The notes below the pieces were generated by a model that saw only the letters and a program-made list of their open reading frames with translations, was not told where the DNA came from and searched no databases. Position numbers and translations under genes: made by a program. From contig JAHHUI010000048.1 of assembly GCA_020024055.1 (NCBI GenBank), forward strand, positions 1 to 10,372: a DNA stretch of 10,372 nt. Reading direction: 5' to 3'. Positions within the stretch are counted from its first letter, which is position 1. Each line of letters begins with the position of its first letter. Shown piece by piece: positions 1-6,863 of this stretch. This DNA is from Spirochaetaceae bacterium (lineage in GTDB: Bacteria; Spirochaetota; Spirochaetia; WRBN01).

Positions 1-252
1 CGCCGCGACAAAATTTCTGTGCGCGTGGTGGAAAGCCGCGTGCAGAAAAAACCCCGCCAGGAAACCGTCGCTTCGGCGCATGCATCTAAAACAATGTATA
101 AAAATCTGCAGGAAAAACTCGCCTCTTATTTTGAAGCACTAGTAGTGGTAAAAAGCAAAAATGCAGGCGGTGTGATTCAGATCAGCTTTGAAAATAAAAA
201 ATCATTAGATCATATTCTTGACATACTCCAAATTCCCTTGGATGACATATGA
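1..252 (+). CDS. parB: ParB-like partition protein, C-terminal fragment (5' end outside window)
   Basis: The reading frame is open from base 1 to the TGA at 250-252, giving the last 83 residues of a protein whose start lies to the left of the window. The first ~30 residues are basic and linker-like (RVQKKPRQET). The last ~50 residues (YKNLQEKLASYFEALVVVK, then a VIQISFENKKSLDHILDIL stretch) match the pattern of the ParB C-terminal dimerisation domain: an amphipathic helix, a beta strand with a glycine turn, a second strand, then a helix. ParB proteins bind parS sites and work with the ParA ATPase in chromosome segregation. The DNA-binding and CTPase parts are not in the window, so the call rests on the tail only. 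The stop overlaps the cheR start (ATGA), which suggests translational coupling. A GTG at 19 is in frame but is not a likely start. Confidence 0.65.
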   Translation, partial: RRDKISVRVVESRVQKKPRQETVASAHASKTMYKNLQEKLASYFEALVVVKSKNAGGVIQISFENKKSLDHILDILQIPLDDI

Positions 253-1106
253 AAAGCAATTTTCATTTACAGTCTGACCAGGAATTAGCTGATGAAGAAT
301 ATGATAAATTTCAATCTTTAATTTATAACTTAACAGGAATCAGCTTCAACGATTCCAATCGATCTTCTCTTGCCTCGCGCATTTTCGATCGCATGCGCGT
401 TGCAGGAATAAACAATGTGCTTGCCTATTATGACTTTGCATCGGGCAATGATGAAGAATTAAAATTGCTGATGAGTTCGATCACAATAAATCTGACACGA
501 TTTTTCCGCACATCAGCGCATTTCGAAGCCCTGGAAAATTTCGTCTTGCCTTATATTATTGCGCATAAAGAACATCTGCCAGAAAAGAAAAGAATCATTA
601 ATCTGTGGTCGGCAGGATGTTCCACCGGAGAAGAAGCCTACAGTCTGGCCATTTGCATGAGCGAATGGCTGCCTGAAGACTTTAATTTTCATATCACTGC
701 CACAGACATCAGCCTTCCCTCTTTATATACAGCACAGGAAGGCTCTTACAGCAAAGAGCGTACTCAAGATGTTCCTTCCAAGTTATTGTCAAAATATTTT
801 ACAAAAAACAAAGAGAAATACCAAATAAAACCATTTTTAAAAGAACATATTGTCTTTGACTATAATAATCTCATGCTGCGCACCCTGCACAAAAAATTTG
901 ATATTATTTTCTGTCGCAATGTAATGATTTACTTTGATCAAAAATCACAGCAAAAACTCATTGATAATCTGATGGCAAGAATGAAGCCTTATTCTTATCT
1001 TTTCCTTGGCCATACGGAATCATTAGAAAGTATTTATGGTAAATTACCCAAGCATATCCAAAAGACACAGTTTATCACCGTGTATGAGCGAGATACACAA
1101 TCATGA
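249..1106 (+). CDS. cheR: Chemotaxis protein methyltransferase CheR
   Basis: CheR transfers methyl groups from S-adenosylmethionine to glutamates on methyl-accepting chemoreceptors, the adaptation step of chemotaxis, in the cytoplasm. The 285-residue length is normal for the family. Residues ~15-75 form the helical N-terminal CheR domain. TRFFR at 83-87 is the conserved segment that follows it. The SAM-binding fold shows SAGCSTGEEAYSLA (121-134), ATDIS (151-155, Asp153 expected to contact the SAM ribose) and FDIIFCRNVMIYF (217-229); LFLGHTESL (251-259) is the typical C-terminal motif. The ATG at 249 overlaps the stop of the upstream ParB-like gene by 4 bases, with a weak GGA 6 bases before it, and the TGA overlaps the cheB start by 4 bases, so the three genes are probably co-translated. 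Codons look richer in A/T than those of cheB. Confidence 0.96.
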   Translation: MKSNFHLQSDQELADEEYDKFQSLIYNLTGISFNDSNRSSLASRIFDRMRVAGINNVLAYYDFASGNDEELKLLMSSITINLTRFFRTSAHFEALENFVLPYIIAHKEHLPEKKRIINLWSAGCSTGEEAYSLAICMSEWLPEDFNFHITATDISLPSLYTAQEGSYSKERTQDVPSKLLSKYFTKNKEKYQIKPFLKEHIVFDYNNLMLRTLHKKFDIIFCRNVMIYFDQKSQQKLIDNLMARMKPYSYLFLGHTESLESIYGKLPKHIQKTQFITVYERDTQS

Positions 1107-2200
1107 AAAAGATCTCTGTACTTATCATTGACGACTCGGCCCTGATGCGCAACCTGGTGAGTAAAATTATCTCGCACGAGTCGGGCATGACTGTTGTCGG
1201 TACGGCGCTCAATGGTGTGATTGGCCTGAAAAAAGTGGAAGAATTACAGCCGGATGTAATTACTTTAGATCTGGAAATGCCCGAATTGGACGGCATTGCT
1301 TTTCTGCGCGAACTGCATCAGCGCAAAATTGATACCCCTGTAATTATTCTCTCCTCTCTGGCCCATGCGGGGGCAAAAATCACCATGCAGGCATTAAGCC
1401 TGGGCGCCTGCGATTTTGTGACAAAACCCTCAGGTTCCATCAGTCTGGATATTAAAGACATTTCTAAAGAATTATGCGAGAAAATCTATGCCCATTATCA
1501 TTTTTATCAAAAGAAAAAGGGCGCCCTGGGCAGCAAAGAAGAAGAACGGCCCCTGCTGGATCCTAAAAATCCTAAAAAGAATTCCACCTGGCCTAAATAT
1601 ACGCCGCCATCAAAGCTGTACACACCCAAAATTTTGTGCATCGGGGCTTCCACCGGCGGGCCTTTTGCCTTGAAATCTTTTTTATCTGGCCTTTCACAGG
1701 ATTTTCCACTGCCTATTCTCATCATCCAGCATATGCCCAAAGAATTTACGGGGCCTTTTGCCGAAAGCCTGAATTCTATCTGCTCTTTAGATGTGCAAGA
1801 AGCCACCGACGGTGCCATTATCCACCCGGGCAAGGTGTACATTGCCCCCGGAGACATGCATATGACGATGGAAGACAAAAAAATGGTGCGCGTGGTGCGC
1901 CTGAATCAGCAGGAACCTCGCAATGGCCATCGTCCCAGTGTCGATGTGCTTTTTGCCAGCGCGGCCAAGGCGTATGACGGCAATGTAATGGCCATTTTGA
2001 TGACTGGCATGGGTGAAGACGGCGCAAGAGAAATGGGCACCTTATTCAGCAAAGGCGCTATCACCATTGCCCAGGATAGAGATTCCTGCGTGGTGTATGG
2101 CATGCCCAAAAGCGCCATCGAGCATCATTATGTTCAGTATGTGATGAACCTGGAAGAAATGCCATCAAGAATCACTGAAATTATCCAGCAATATTATTAA
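1103..2200 (+). CDS. cheB: Chemotaxis response regulator, protein-glutamate methylesterase/deamidase CheB
   Basis: CheB removes methyl groups from chemoreceptor glutamates, and often deamidates glutamines, when phosphorylated by CheA; it opposes the CheR encoded just upstream. The 365 residues show the usual two domains. The receiver domain (about 1-125) has the acidic pair Asp10/Asp11, the phosphorylation site Asp56 in DVITLDLEMPELDG, Ser84/Ser85 and Lys108 in TKPS. A charged linker follows (about 135-172, with KKKG and KEEER). The esterase domain (about 174-362) holds the catalytic triad in its standard motifs: Ser183 in GASTGG, His210 in IIQHMP and Asp306 in MTGMGEDGA. All key residues are present, so an active enzyme is expected. 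The ATG overlaps the cheR stop by 4 bases. The 3' end overlaps the convergent comF-like gene by 20 bases, with no obvious terminator between them. Confidence 0.97.
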   Translation: MKKISVLIIDDSALMRNLVSKIISHESGMTVVGTALNGVIGLKKVEELQPDVITLDLEMPELDGIAFLRELHQRKIDTPVIILSSLAHAGAKITMQALSLGACDFVTKPSGSISLDIKDISKELCEKIYAHYHFYQKKKGALGSKEEERPLLDPKNPKKNSTWPKYTPPSKLYTPKILCIGASTGGPFALKSFLSGLSQDFPLPILIIQHMPKEFTGPFAESLNSICSLDVQEATDGAIIHPGKVYIAPGDMHMTMEDKKMVRVVRLNQQEPRNGHRPSVDVLFASAAKAYDGNVMAILMTGMGEDGAREMGTLFSKGAITIAQDRDSCVVYGMPKSAIEHHYVQYVMNLEEMPSRITEIIQQYY

Positions 2201-2915
2201 TTGTTTCAGGCACACTGGATATGACACAGACACGAATATCCCGTGCGCCATGCGTGCTGAGCACTTTGACACATTCATGTGCAGTTGAACCGGTCGTAAG
2301 AATATCATCTAAAAGCAATACTTTTGAAATGGCATGCCCATGGAAAATAATGTTATTTTCCAAATTTGTCAGTCTATCGAGACGGCTCAAAGTTTTTTGA
2401 CTTTTCTTGGCTTTATTTTTCAGTAAATTTCGATATGGAATGCCGTGATATTCCTGCAATTCTTTTGCAATCAAAGAAATAGCCGAAAACGACGTTGTGC
2501 GAGAAGGAACAGGCACAATGATAAATCCATCATGCAGAGCATGGCGGATAAAAGAAGATTCGCTTAAAAATTTTGCAAAAACCCTTTTTAAATTGAACAT
2601 ATGTCTGACTTTATAATCTAAAAGCAGGGCTCTGATTCTCTCTTGATAGCTGAATAAACTATGGATCCTTTCAGGCAGATAGCGCCTGCCCAAAGACGCA
2701 CAGGAAACGCAAATATATTTTCCGGGTGGAATCATCCTGGAACATCGAGAACAGCGATTTGCCCAATGCGGAATCAGATTTTCTTTTAAATCTGAGAGGC
2801 AATTTTCACAAAATGCAGGTGCATTGAAGACACGCTGATGGCAACAGCCACATGTGACAGGAAAGAAAAAGTCTCCCAGGATACGAGAATATTTTCTAAT
2901 TTTTATAGGAAGCAT
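2181..2915 (-). CDS. comF: ComF-family phosphoribosyltransferase-like protein
   Basis: This 244-residue protein has the two-part layout of the ComF/GntX family. The N-terminal part holds paired zinc-ribbon CxxC motifs: Cys22/Cys25 with Cys36/Cys39, and Cys55/Cys58 with Cys69/Cys72. The rest is a type I phosphoribosyltransferase fold ending in the PRPP-binding loop VLLLDDILTTGST (199-211). Other family signs are the RIRALLLDYK segment (93-102), the VPVPSR segment (134-139) and SQKTLSRLDRLTN (172-184). In several bacteria ComF proteins are needed for DNA uptake or for use of exogenous DNA, but the reaction is not firmly known, and many carriers are not known to be competent. It is the last gene of the probable gltX operon, 5 bases after the rodZ-like stop. 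Its AAGG ribosome binding site overlaps that stop codon. Its end overlaps cheB tail to tail by 20 bases. Confidence 0.85.
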   Translation of the reverse strand: MLPIKIRKYSRILGDFFFPVTCGCCHQRVFNAPAFCENCLSDLKENLIPHWANRCSRCSRMIPPGKYICVSCASLGRRYLPERIHSLFSYQERIRALLLDYKVRHMFNLKRVFAKFLSESSFIRHALHDGFIIVPVPSRTTSFSAISLIAKELQEYHGIPYRNLLKNKAKKSQKTLSRLDRLTNLENNIIFHGHAISKVLLLDDILTTGSTAHECVKVLSTHGARDIRVCVISSVPETINNIAG

Positions 2916-2920
2916 ATGCC

Positions 2921-4063
2921 TTAATTATAATCTTCCAGGACAAGGTCATAGCCGCCTGTATGTGAATTATACACCCAGCGCAGCACCTTCACCACGACTT
3001 CTCCGTCTTTGCCCAAGGTCACCTCATGCAGGCCTATTTTCAGTCTGGTTTTTCCTGCATTCGATGTCCATAGGCGGAAACTGGAATTCATGCTGCGCTG
3101 CAGGCGCTCGCCATCCTGATAATAGCGTTCATGTGATTCACGGCCATCCAGCAAATATCGGAAATTGGTATTGCCGGTGAATGTGATATTAATCTCCACA
3201 CGAATCGGGCTGCGCATGCTGAGAATGGTGCGCCTCTTGCCCAAAACATCTTCCACATTTTTAGCCAGGCTCTTGGGAATGGGCTGTGCGGCGGTTTTCT
3301 CTGCGGGCGCGGTTTTCGGCTGGCGATTTTTGAAGCTGGTCAGTCTTTGCGCTTCAAAGCTGATGGCCTTGCCGTCTTCCAGGCCTATATCCGTAATTTT
3401 CATCACAAAATTAGCCTGACTGGAGCCGCCCAATGAAAAAAATCTCTCCTCACCCAGATTAATAGAAAATGTTGTCGGCATCACTTCATCATTATAATAC
3501 TGCTCAAAATCAGTTTCGCTGCCTTTCATGCGCACAGGCGTGAAAATGTAGAGGTTATTTTCACCCACACTCACTTCAATTTTATCATTCAGGCGCAACA
3601 CTCCCGAATATACCTCATCGGTGATTTCATGCACGTTTTGCTCTGCCTGGCGCACGGCTTCCTGTTCTTGCAATTTCTTTTGTCTTTCATGATATTTCTT
3701 TTGAACAAAAGGAATCGTCAGCCAAGCCATGGCGCCTGCCAAAGCAAGGCTGATGAACAGGCCCCACACCCAGCCGGGTATTTTAAAATGCTCTTTGCTC
3801 ATCAGCTCATACATAGGGATCGGCGCTTCAGCCAGCTTATAATTTTCGTAAACAGAGAGAATATTGGCCTGGGAAACGCCAAGATACTCGGCATATGTTT
3901 TCAGAAAACCCAATAAATAAGGTTCACCGGGAAATTCATCAAACATATCATCCTCCAATGCCATGATATACTGCAAAGAGATATTTGTTTCATTGGCCAC
4001 ACGCTGCTGCGTATAGCCTTTCTTTTCGCGCAGTTCTCGAAGAACCATTCCCGGTGTTCTCAT
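2921..4063 (-). CDS. rodZ: RodZ-like membrane protein with cytoplasmic HTH domain
   Basis: Residues 5-70 form the HTH domain typical of RodZ (LRELREKKGYTQQRVANET, then YIMALEDDMFDEFPGEPYL and LKTYAEYLGVS), which in characterised RodZ proteins binds MreB rather than DNA. A linker follows, then one membrane segment at about 97-119 and a charged helix rich in K, E and Q (about 121-142) on the far side. The last ~95 residues (286-380) are beta-rich and resemble the RodZ C-terminal periplasmic domain (DUF4115). Between them, about 150-245, is a further beta-rich region I cannot assign, followed by an Ala/Pro/Lys-rich linker (246-266). RodZ links the MreB cytoskeleton to the elongation machinery and helps set cell shape. 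The ATG lies 3 bases after the lolA-like stop; the nearest purine-rich site is 11 bases upstream and weak, so translation may depend on coupling. A transcription factor role is possible but less likely given the membrane anchor. Confidence 0.82.
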   Translation of the reverse strand: MRTPGMVLRELREKKGYTQQRVANETNISLQYIMALEDDMFDEFPGEPYLLGFLKTYAEYLGVSQANILSVYENYKLAEAPIPMYELMSKEHFKIPGWVWGLFISLALAGAMAWLTIPFVQKKYHERQKKLQEQEAVRQAEQNVHEITDEVYSGVLRLNDKIEVSVGENNLYIFTPVRMKGSETDFEQYYNDEVMPTTFSINLGEERFFSLGGSSQANFVMKITDIGLEDGKAISFEAQRLTSFKNRQPKTAPAEKTAAQPIPKSLAKNVEDVLGKRRTILSMRSPIRVEINITFTGNTNFRYLLDGRESHERYYQDGERLQRSMNSSFRLWTSNAGKTRLKIGLHEVTLGKDGEVVVKVLRWVYNSHTGGYDLVLEDYN

Positions 4064-4066
4064 AAT

Positions 4067-4756
4067 TTAAGGTGCCTCTGTGCCATAAATAAAGTCAGGA
4101 TAGCGATTCACGCGGCTGGTGTCGTCCAGCTCCATCACGAATAAAGTCTTGGGAATATTAGAATTAAGACGAATATTAAGGAAATCAAACTGCAATGTCT
4201 CGAACATGCTGGTGACACCCACCACACGGCGGATGAGCAAAGTCTGGGGGTCGATAGACATTTCCAATGTGCGAAAGCCCTCATTATTCACACGCCATTT
4301 CAGCTGAAGCTTCACCACCATTTCCGAAGATCCGCTGCTTAAAGGCTGGGGTCGCGCGCTGTTCACATAGCTGACAGAATAATTTTTCTGCATGATCTCC
4401 AGGCCGCGGCCCACGCCAATGCCGCCCATGCCTTCAATGTCTTTCGTGGTCAGCTTCTGTTCCAGAATCACTTCATACTGAGGCAGATACAGCTGCAGCA
4501 GATCTGATGTGATGAGCAAAACCTGTTTCGCCGGGCTGGTGTATTCAATTTTCAGGCGATCGGGGGCCACATAATACAATGTGCCCTGCTGCACCACTCC
4601 CTGCTTGGTCATGATAATCCTGGCACGATAGTTTACTATCTTCGCATAATTATTCGATACTCTTTTAAGAAAAGCATCGGCTGTTTCCTGCTGGCCCTGG
4701 GCCCAAAGACCGCTCATCATGCCAAATATCAAAAAAAGAATCATTAATTTTTTCAT
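4067..4756 (-). CDS. lolA: LolA-like periplasmic outer-membrane lipoprotein carrier
   Basis: The 229-residue product starts with a classic signal peptide: MKK, a hydrophobic core, and a probable signal peptidase I site after LWA (Ala19). There is no lipobox cysteine, so a soluble periplasmic protein is expected. The LolA fold pattern is seen at about 57-99 (QGTLYYVAPDRLKIEYTSP, then a strand run ending in LYLPQYEVIL), and again near the end in the strand TLQFDFLNIRLNSNIPKTLF (187-206), which matches the last strands and the N-x-x-IP turn of the family. LolA carries lipoproteins from the LolCDE exporter to the outer membrane. It lies 38 bases after gltX and 3 bases before the rodZ-like gene. 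An AGGA sits about 9 bases before the ATG. It could also be a LolA-fold relative with a different lipid cargo. Confidence 0.83.
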   Translation of the reverse strand: MKKLMILFLIFGMMSGLWAQGQQETADAFLKRVSNNYAKIVNYRARIIMTKQGVVQQGTLYYVAPDRLKIEYTSPAKQVLLITSDLLQLYLPQYEVILEQKLTTKDIEGMGGIGVGRGLEIMQKNYSVSYVNSARPQPLSSGSSEMVVKLQLKWRVNNEGFRTLEMSIDPQTLLIRRVVGVTSMFETLQFDFLNIRLNSNIPKTLFVMELDDTSRVNRYPDFIYGTEAP

Positions 4757-4794
4757 GCAATTTATCCTATCATTCCCATGTTAAATTATCATTA

Positions 4795-6270
4795 TTAACT
4801 TGTTTGTTTTTCCAGCGTACCCTGCAAATTGCGCATACGCACCAGGCTTTCTTCCTTTCCCAAAAGGCGCATCGACCCAAAAAGCGGAGGCGAGACTGTG
4901 CTGCCTGTCAAAGCCACGCGCACAGGCTGAAGAAATTGTCCAATTTTCACACCCAATGCATCGGCCTTGCTGCGGCATTCCTGTTCTAATTCCTCATCAT
5001 TCTTTGCATCCAGATGGCTGAAAATCTCGATCGCCGCAGGCAAAATCGGCATCACGGCCGGCAATTCCATTTTCTTGGGAATTGCACAGGCAATGTCATA
5101 CTGTTCGGGCCTGTTGAACAAAAAAGCCAAAAGCTGCGGCGCATCGCTTAAATAATGCATGCGCTCCTGAATCAGGGGCATGGCCTGCAAAAGCAGATCT
5201 GTGATTTCCTTGCCCACGGGCTCTTTAATCAGGCCTGATTCCAAAAGAAAAGGCATACATTGCCCAAGCAATTCTTCATGGCTCAGCTTGCGCAAATACA
5301 TGCCATTGAACCAGTCCAGTTTTTTATAGTCAAACACAGCCGGCGCTTTGTTCAGTCGCTGCAATGTGAAGACTTTGCATAATTCGTCTAATGTGAAAAA
5401 TTCTGTGCTGTCGTCTAAAGACCAGCCCAGCAGGCTGATATAATTGACAATGGCCTCCGGCAAATAGCCCTTGGCTCGGAATTCACGCACGCTGGTGGCC
5501 CCGTGGCGCTTGCTCAGCTTCTGTCCATCCTGGCCCAAAACCATTGGCAAATGGCATAATTTTGGCATGTCCCATCCAAATGCCTGATACAGCAGGGCAT
5601 GAAGCGGCGCGCTGGGCACCCATTCCTGTGCACGCAGCACATGGGTAATTTTCATCAGATGATCATCAATCACATTGGCCAGGTGATATGTGGGCAAATT
5701 GTCCGACTTCATCAGAATCGGGTCGGGGTTAATATCTTTGCATTCGCGCGTGATATCGCCCAAAAGCTCATCATGCACCGTGACAGCACCATCGATGGGA
5801 ATTTTAAAACGGATGACAGGATGGGGGCATTCTTTGTCCAGCTCTTGTCTTTCGGCTTCTGAAAGGTCTCGGCAATGACGATCATATCCGGGCGCCATGC
5901 CATTGGCTTCCTGTATTTTGCGAATGCGCTCTAGGCGCGAGGCACTGCAATAGCAATAATAGGCATGCCCGCTGTCAATTAACTTTTGTGCATATTCCCG
6001 ATAGAGATCACTTCTTTCGCTTTGCACATAGGGGCCATAAGCGCCGTCTTTCTGCGGGCCTTCGTCATAGGTGATGCCCAGCCAGTCCAGGGTCTCATAT
6101 AAATCCTGCAAGGCTTCATCAAAATAGCGGCCCTGATCGGTGTCTTCCACGCGAAGCAAAAATTGTCCGCCCATAGAACAGGCAAAAAAATAATTGAATA
6201 AGGCTGTTCTGGCTCCGCCGATATGCTGATAGCCTGTCGGCGAGGGCGCATAGCGCACGCGCACACTCAT
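4795..6270 (-). CDS. gltX: Glutamyl-tRNA synthetase (class I aminoacyl-tRNA synthetase)
   Basis: GluRS joins glutamate to tRNA-Glu using ATP; the charged tRNA serves translation. The 491 residues are a normal length. The class I signatures are both present: the HIGH-type motif in PSPTGYQHIGGARTALF (9-25) and the KMSKS-type motif KLSKRHGA (251-258). VEDTD (41-45), YVQSERSDLY (81-90) and DDHLMKITHVLRAQEW (202-217) are GluRS-specific. Cys106, Cys108 and Cys133 may form part of a zinc site. The C-terminal ~170 residues are the helical anticodon-binding part. The wording of the 200-330 stretch is what I know from spirochaete GluRS proteins. The ATG at 6268-6270 has a strong AAGGAG 8 bases upstream. 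It is the first gene of the minus-strand group, followed by the lolA-like, rodZ-like and comF-like genes. Whether it also charges tRNA-Gln cannot be told from sequence alone. Confidence 0.97.
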   Translation of the reverse strand: MSVRVRYAPSPTGYQHIGGARTALFNYFFACSMGGQFLLRVEDTDQGRYFDEALQDLYETLDWLGITYDEGPQKDGAYGPYVQSERSDLYREYAQKLIDSGHAYYCYCSASRLERIRKIQEANGMAPGYDRHCRDLSEAERQELDKECPHPVIRFKIPIDGAVTVHDELLGDITRECKDINPDPILMKSDNLPTYHLANVIDDHLMKITHVLRAQEWVPSAPLHALLYQAFGWDMPKLCHLPMVLGQDGQKLSKRHGATSVREFRAKGYLPEAIVNYISLLGWSLDDSTEFFTLDELCKVFTLQRLNKAPAVFDYKKLDWFNGMYLRKLSHEELLGQCMPFLLESGLIKEPVGKEITDLLLQAMPLIQERMHYLSDAPQLLAFLFNRPEQYDIACAIPKKMELPAVMPILPAAIEIFSHLDAKNDEELEQECRSKADALGVKIGQFLQPVRVALTGSTVSPPLFGSMRLLGKEESLVRMRNLQGTLEKQTS

Positions 6271-6278
6271 TCACGAAT

Positions 6279-6284
6279 CTCCTT
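6279..6284 (-). promoter_or_regulatory. Ribosome binding site of gltX
   Basis: On the minus strand this reads AAGGAG, a near-perfect Shine-Dalgarno sequence, 8 bases before the gltX ATG. It is the strongest ribosome binding site in the window and fixes the gltX start. Confidence 0.85.
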
Positions 6285-6306
6285 AGAGTTCAAAAAGAAC
6301 TTTCCT

Positions 6307-6335
6307 ATTCTAGCAACTTTTTTTCAAGATCACAA
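6307..6335 (-). promoter_or_regulatory. Probable sigma70-type promoter for gltX-lolA-rodZ-comF
   Basis: On the minus strand a TTGTGA -35 box (6330-6335) and a TAGAAT -10 box (6307-6312) are separated by exactly 17 bases. The spacer has an A-tract. Transcription would start near 6300, giving a leader of about 30 bases that contains the AAGGAG ribosome binding site. No other promoter of this quality was seen before the three downstream genes, so it may serve all four. Confidence 0.6.
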
Positions 6336-6345
6336 GAGCATGCGG

Positions 6346-6374
6346 TTGATTTTTCTGCTTTGATCCAATAGCAT
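6346..6374 (+). promoter_or_regulatory. Candidate promoter for lepB-pbp-DUF115 operon
   Basis: TTGATT (6346-6351) and TAGCAT (6369-6374) are 17 bases apart. The -10 box matches the consensus at only 4 of 6 positions. If used, transcription would begin around 6380-6383, at or just before the lepB ATG, giving a nearly leaderless message. A second pair, TTGATC (6360-6365) and TATGAT (6383-6388), also has 17-base spacing but lies over the start codon. Confidence 0.35.
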
Positions 6375-6383
6375 TAAATTCGT

Positions 6384-6863
6384 ATGATGTCACGACTATG
6401 GCTGCCGCTGCTGGTTTTGGCTGCGGCGATTATTATTTCCTATCTTTTGTTTGGAATTGCCCCCTACACGATCAGCGGCGATTCTATGGACCCCCTTTTG
6501 CGCGAGGGCGACGTGGTGCTTGTCGATCGCGTGCTGTGGCGCCTGGGCGGCCCAAGAGAAAATAGTGTGATGACTTTTTATGACAACGGCAAAACTATTG
6601 TCAAACGCACAGTATTGCTGGAAAAACAATCAGTGAAAATTGATGAAAATTATGGTATTTATGTTCATGACCGATATTTACCCTTGAACCCCCAGGTGGA
6701 CTGGGCCATTGAGGGCGGGTATTTGCACATCCCTGAAAACAATTATTTTGTTTTGGGTGATAACCTTTCTCAAAGCTTTGACTCACGCCATTACGGGCTG
6801 ATTAATAAAAAACGTATTAACGGCACGGTTCTTGGAGTATTATATCATGAGAGCGGACATTAA
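6384..6863 (+). CDS. lepB: Signal peptidase I (family S26), short single-anchor form
   Basis: Signal peptidase I cuts signal peptides from exported proteins at the outer face of the inner membrane. The 159 residues hold one N-terminal membrane anchor (about 5-25) and then the catalytic region. The expected motifs are in order: SGDSMDP with nucleophile Ser34, the EGDVVLVDR strand (41-49), the general base Lys74 in TIVKRTV, and GDN...DSRHYG at 125-137. It is much shorter than the E. coli enzyme (about 320 residues) and closer to the compact Gram-positive-like forms. The ATG at 6384 must be at or near the true start because the anchor begins at once, yet there is no Shine-Dalgarno sequence before it. 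An ATG codon directly after it (6387) is an equal choice. Its 3' end overlaps the next gene by 17 bases. A second, longer signal peptidase may exist elsewhere in the genome. Confidence 0.9.
   Translation: MMSRLWLPLLVLAAAIIISYLLFGIAPYTISGDSMDPLLREGDVVLVDRVLWRLGGPRENSVMTFYDNGKTIVKRTVLLEKQSVKIDENYGIYVHDRYLPLNPQVDWAIEGGYLHIPENNYFVLGDNLSQSFDSRHYGLINKKRINGTVLGVLYHESGH
6834..6837 (+). promoter_or_regulatory. Ribosome binding site that sets the PBP start
   Basis: GGAG lies 9 bases before the ATG at 6847, inside the end of lepB. It argues for the ATG at 6847 over the upstream in-frame TTG at 6832, since that TTG overlaps the ribosome binding site itself and has no comparable site of its own. Confidence 0.65.

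Noticed and set aside
1507..1878. Long minus-strand frame opposite cheB (123 codons)
   Set aside because: It lies fully inside cheB, whose domains and catalytic residues are intact; the translated product has no recognisable motif.
4757..4794. Possible terminator or separate promoter between gltX and the lolA-like gene
   Set aside because: The 38 bases are AT-rich but show no stem-loop with T-run and no convincing -35/-10 pair.
6360..6388. Promoter pair TTGATC / TATGAT with 17-base spacing near lepB
   Set aside because: The -10 box covers the lepB start codon, so transcripts would begin inside the gene with no suitable later start codon before the membrane anchor.
6832..6846. TTG start for the PBP gene at 6832
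   Set aside because: The TTG overlaps the GGAG ribosome binding site that serves the ATG at 6847; the extra five residues match nothing typical.
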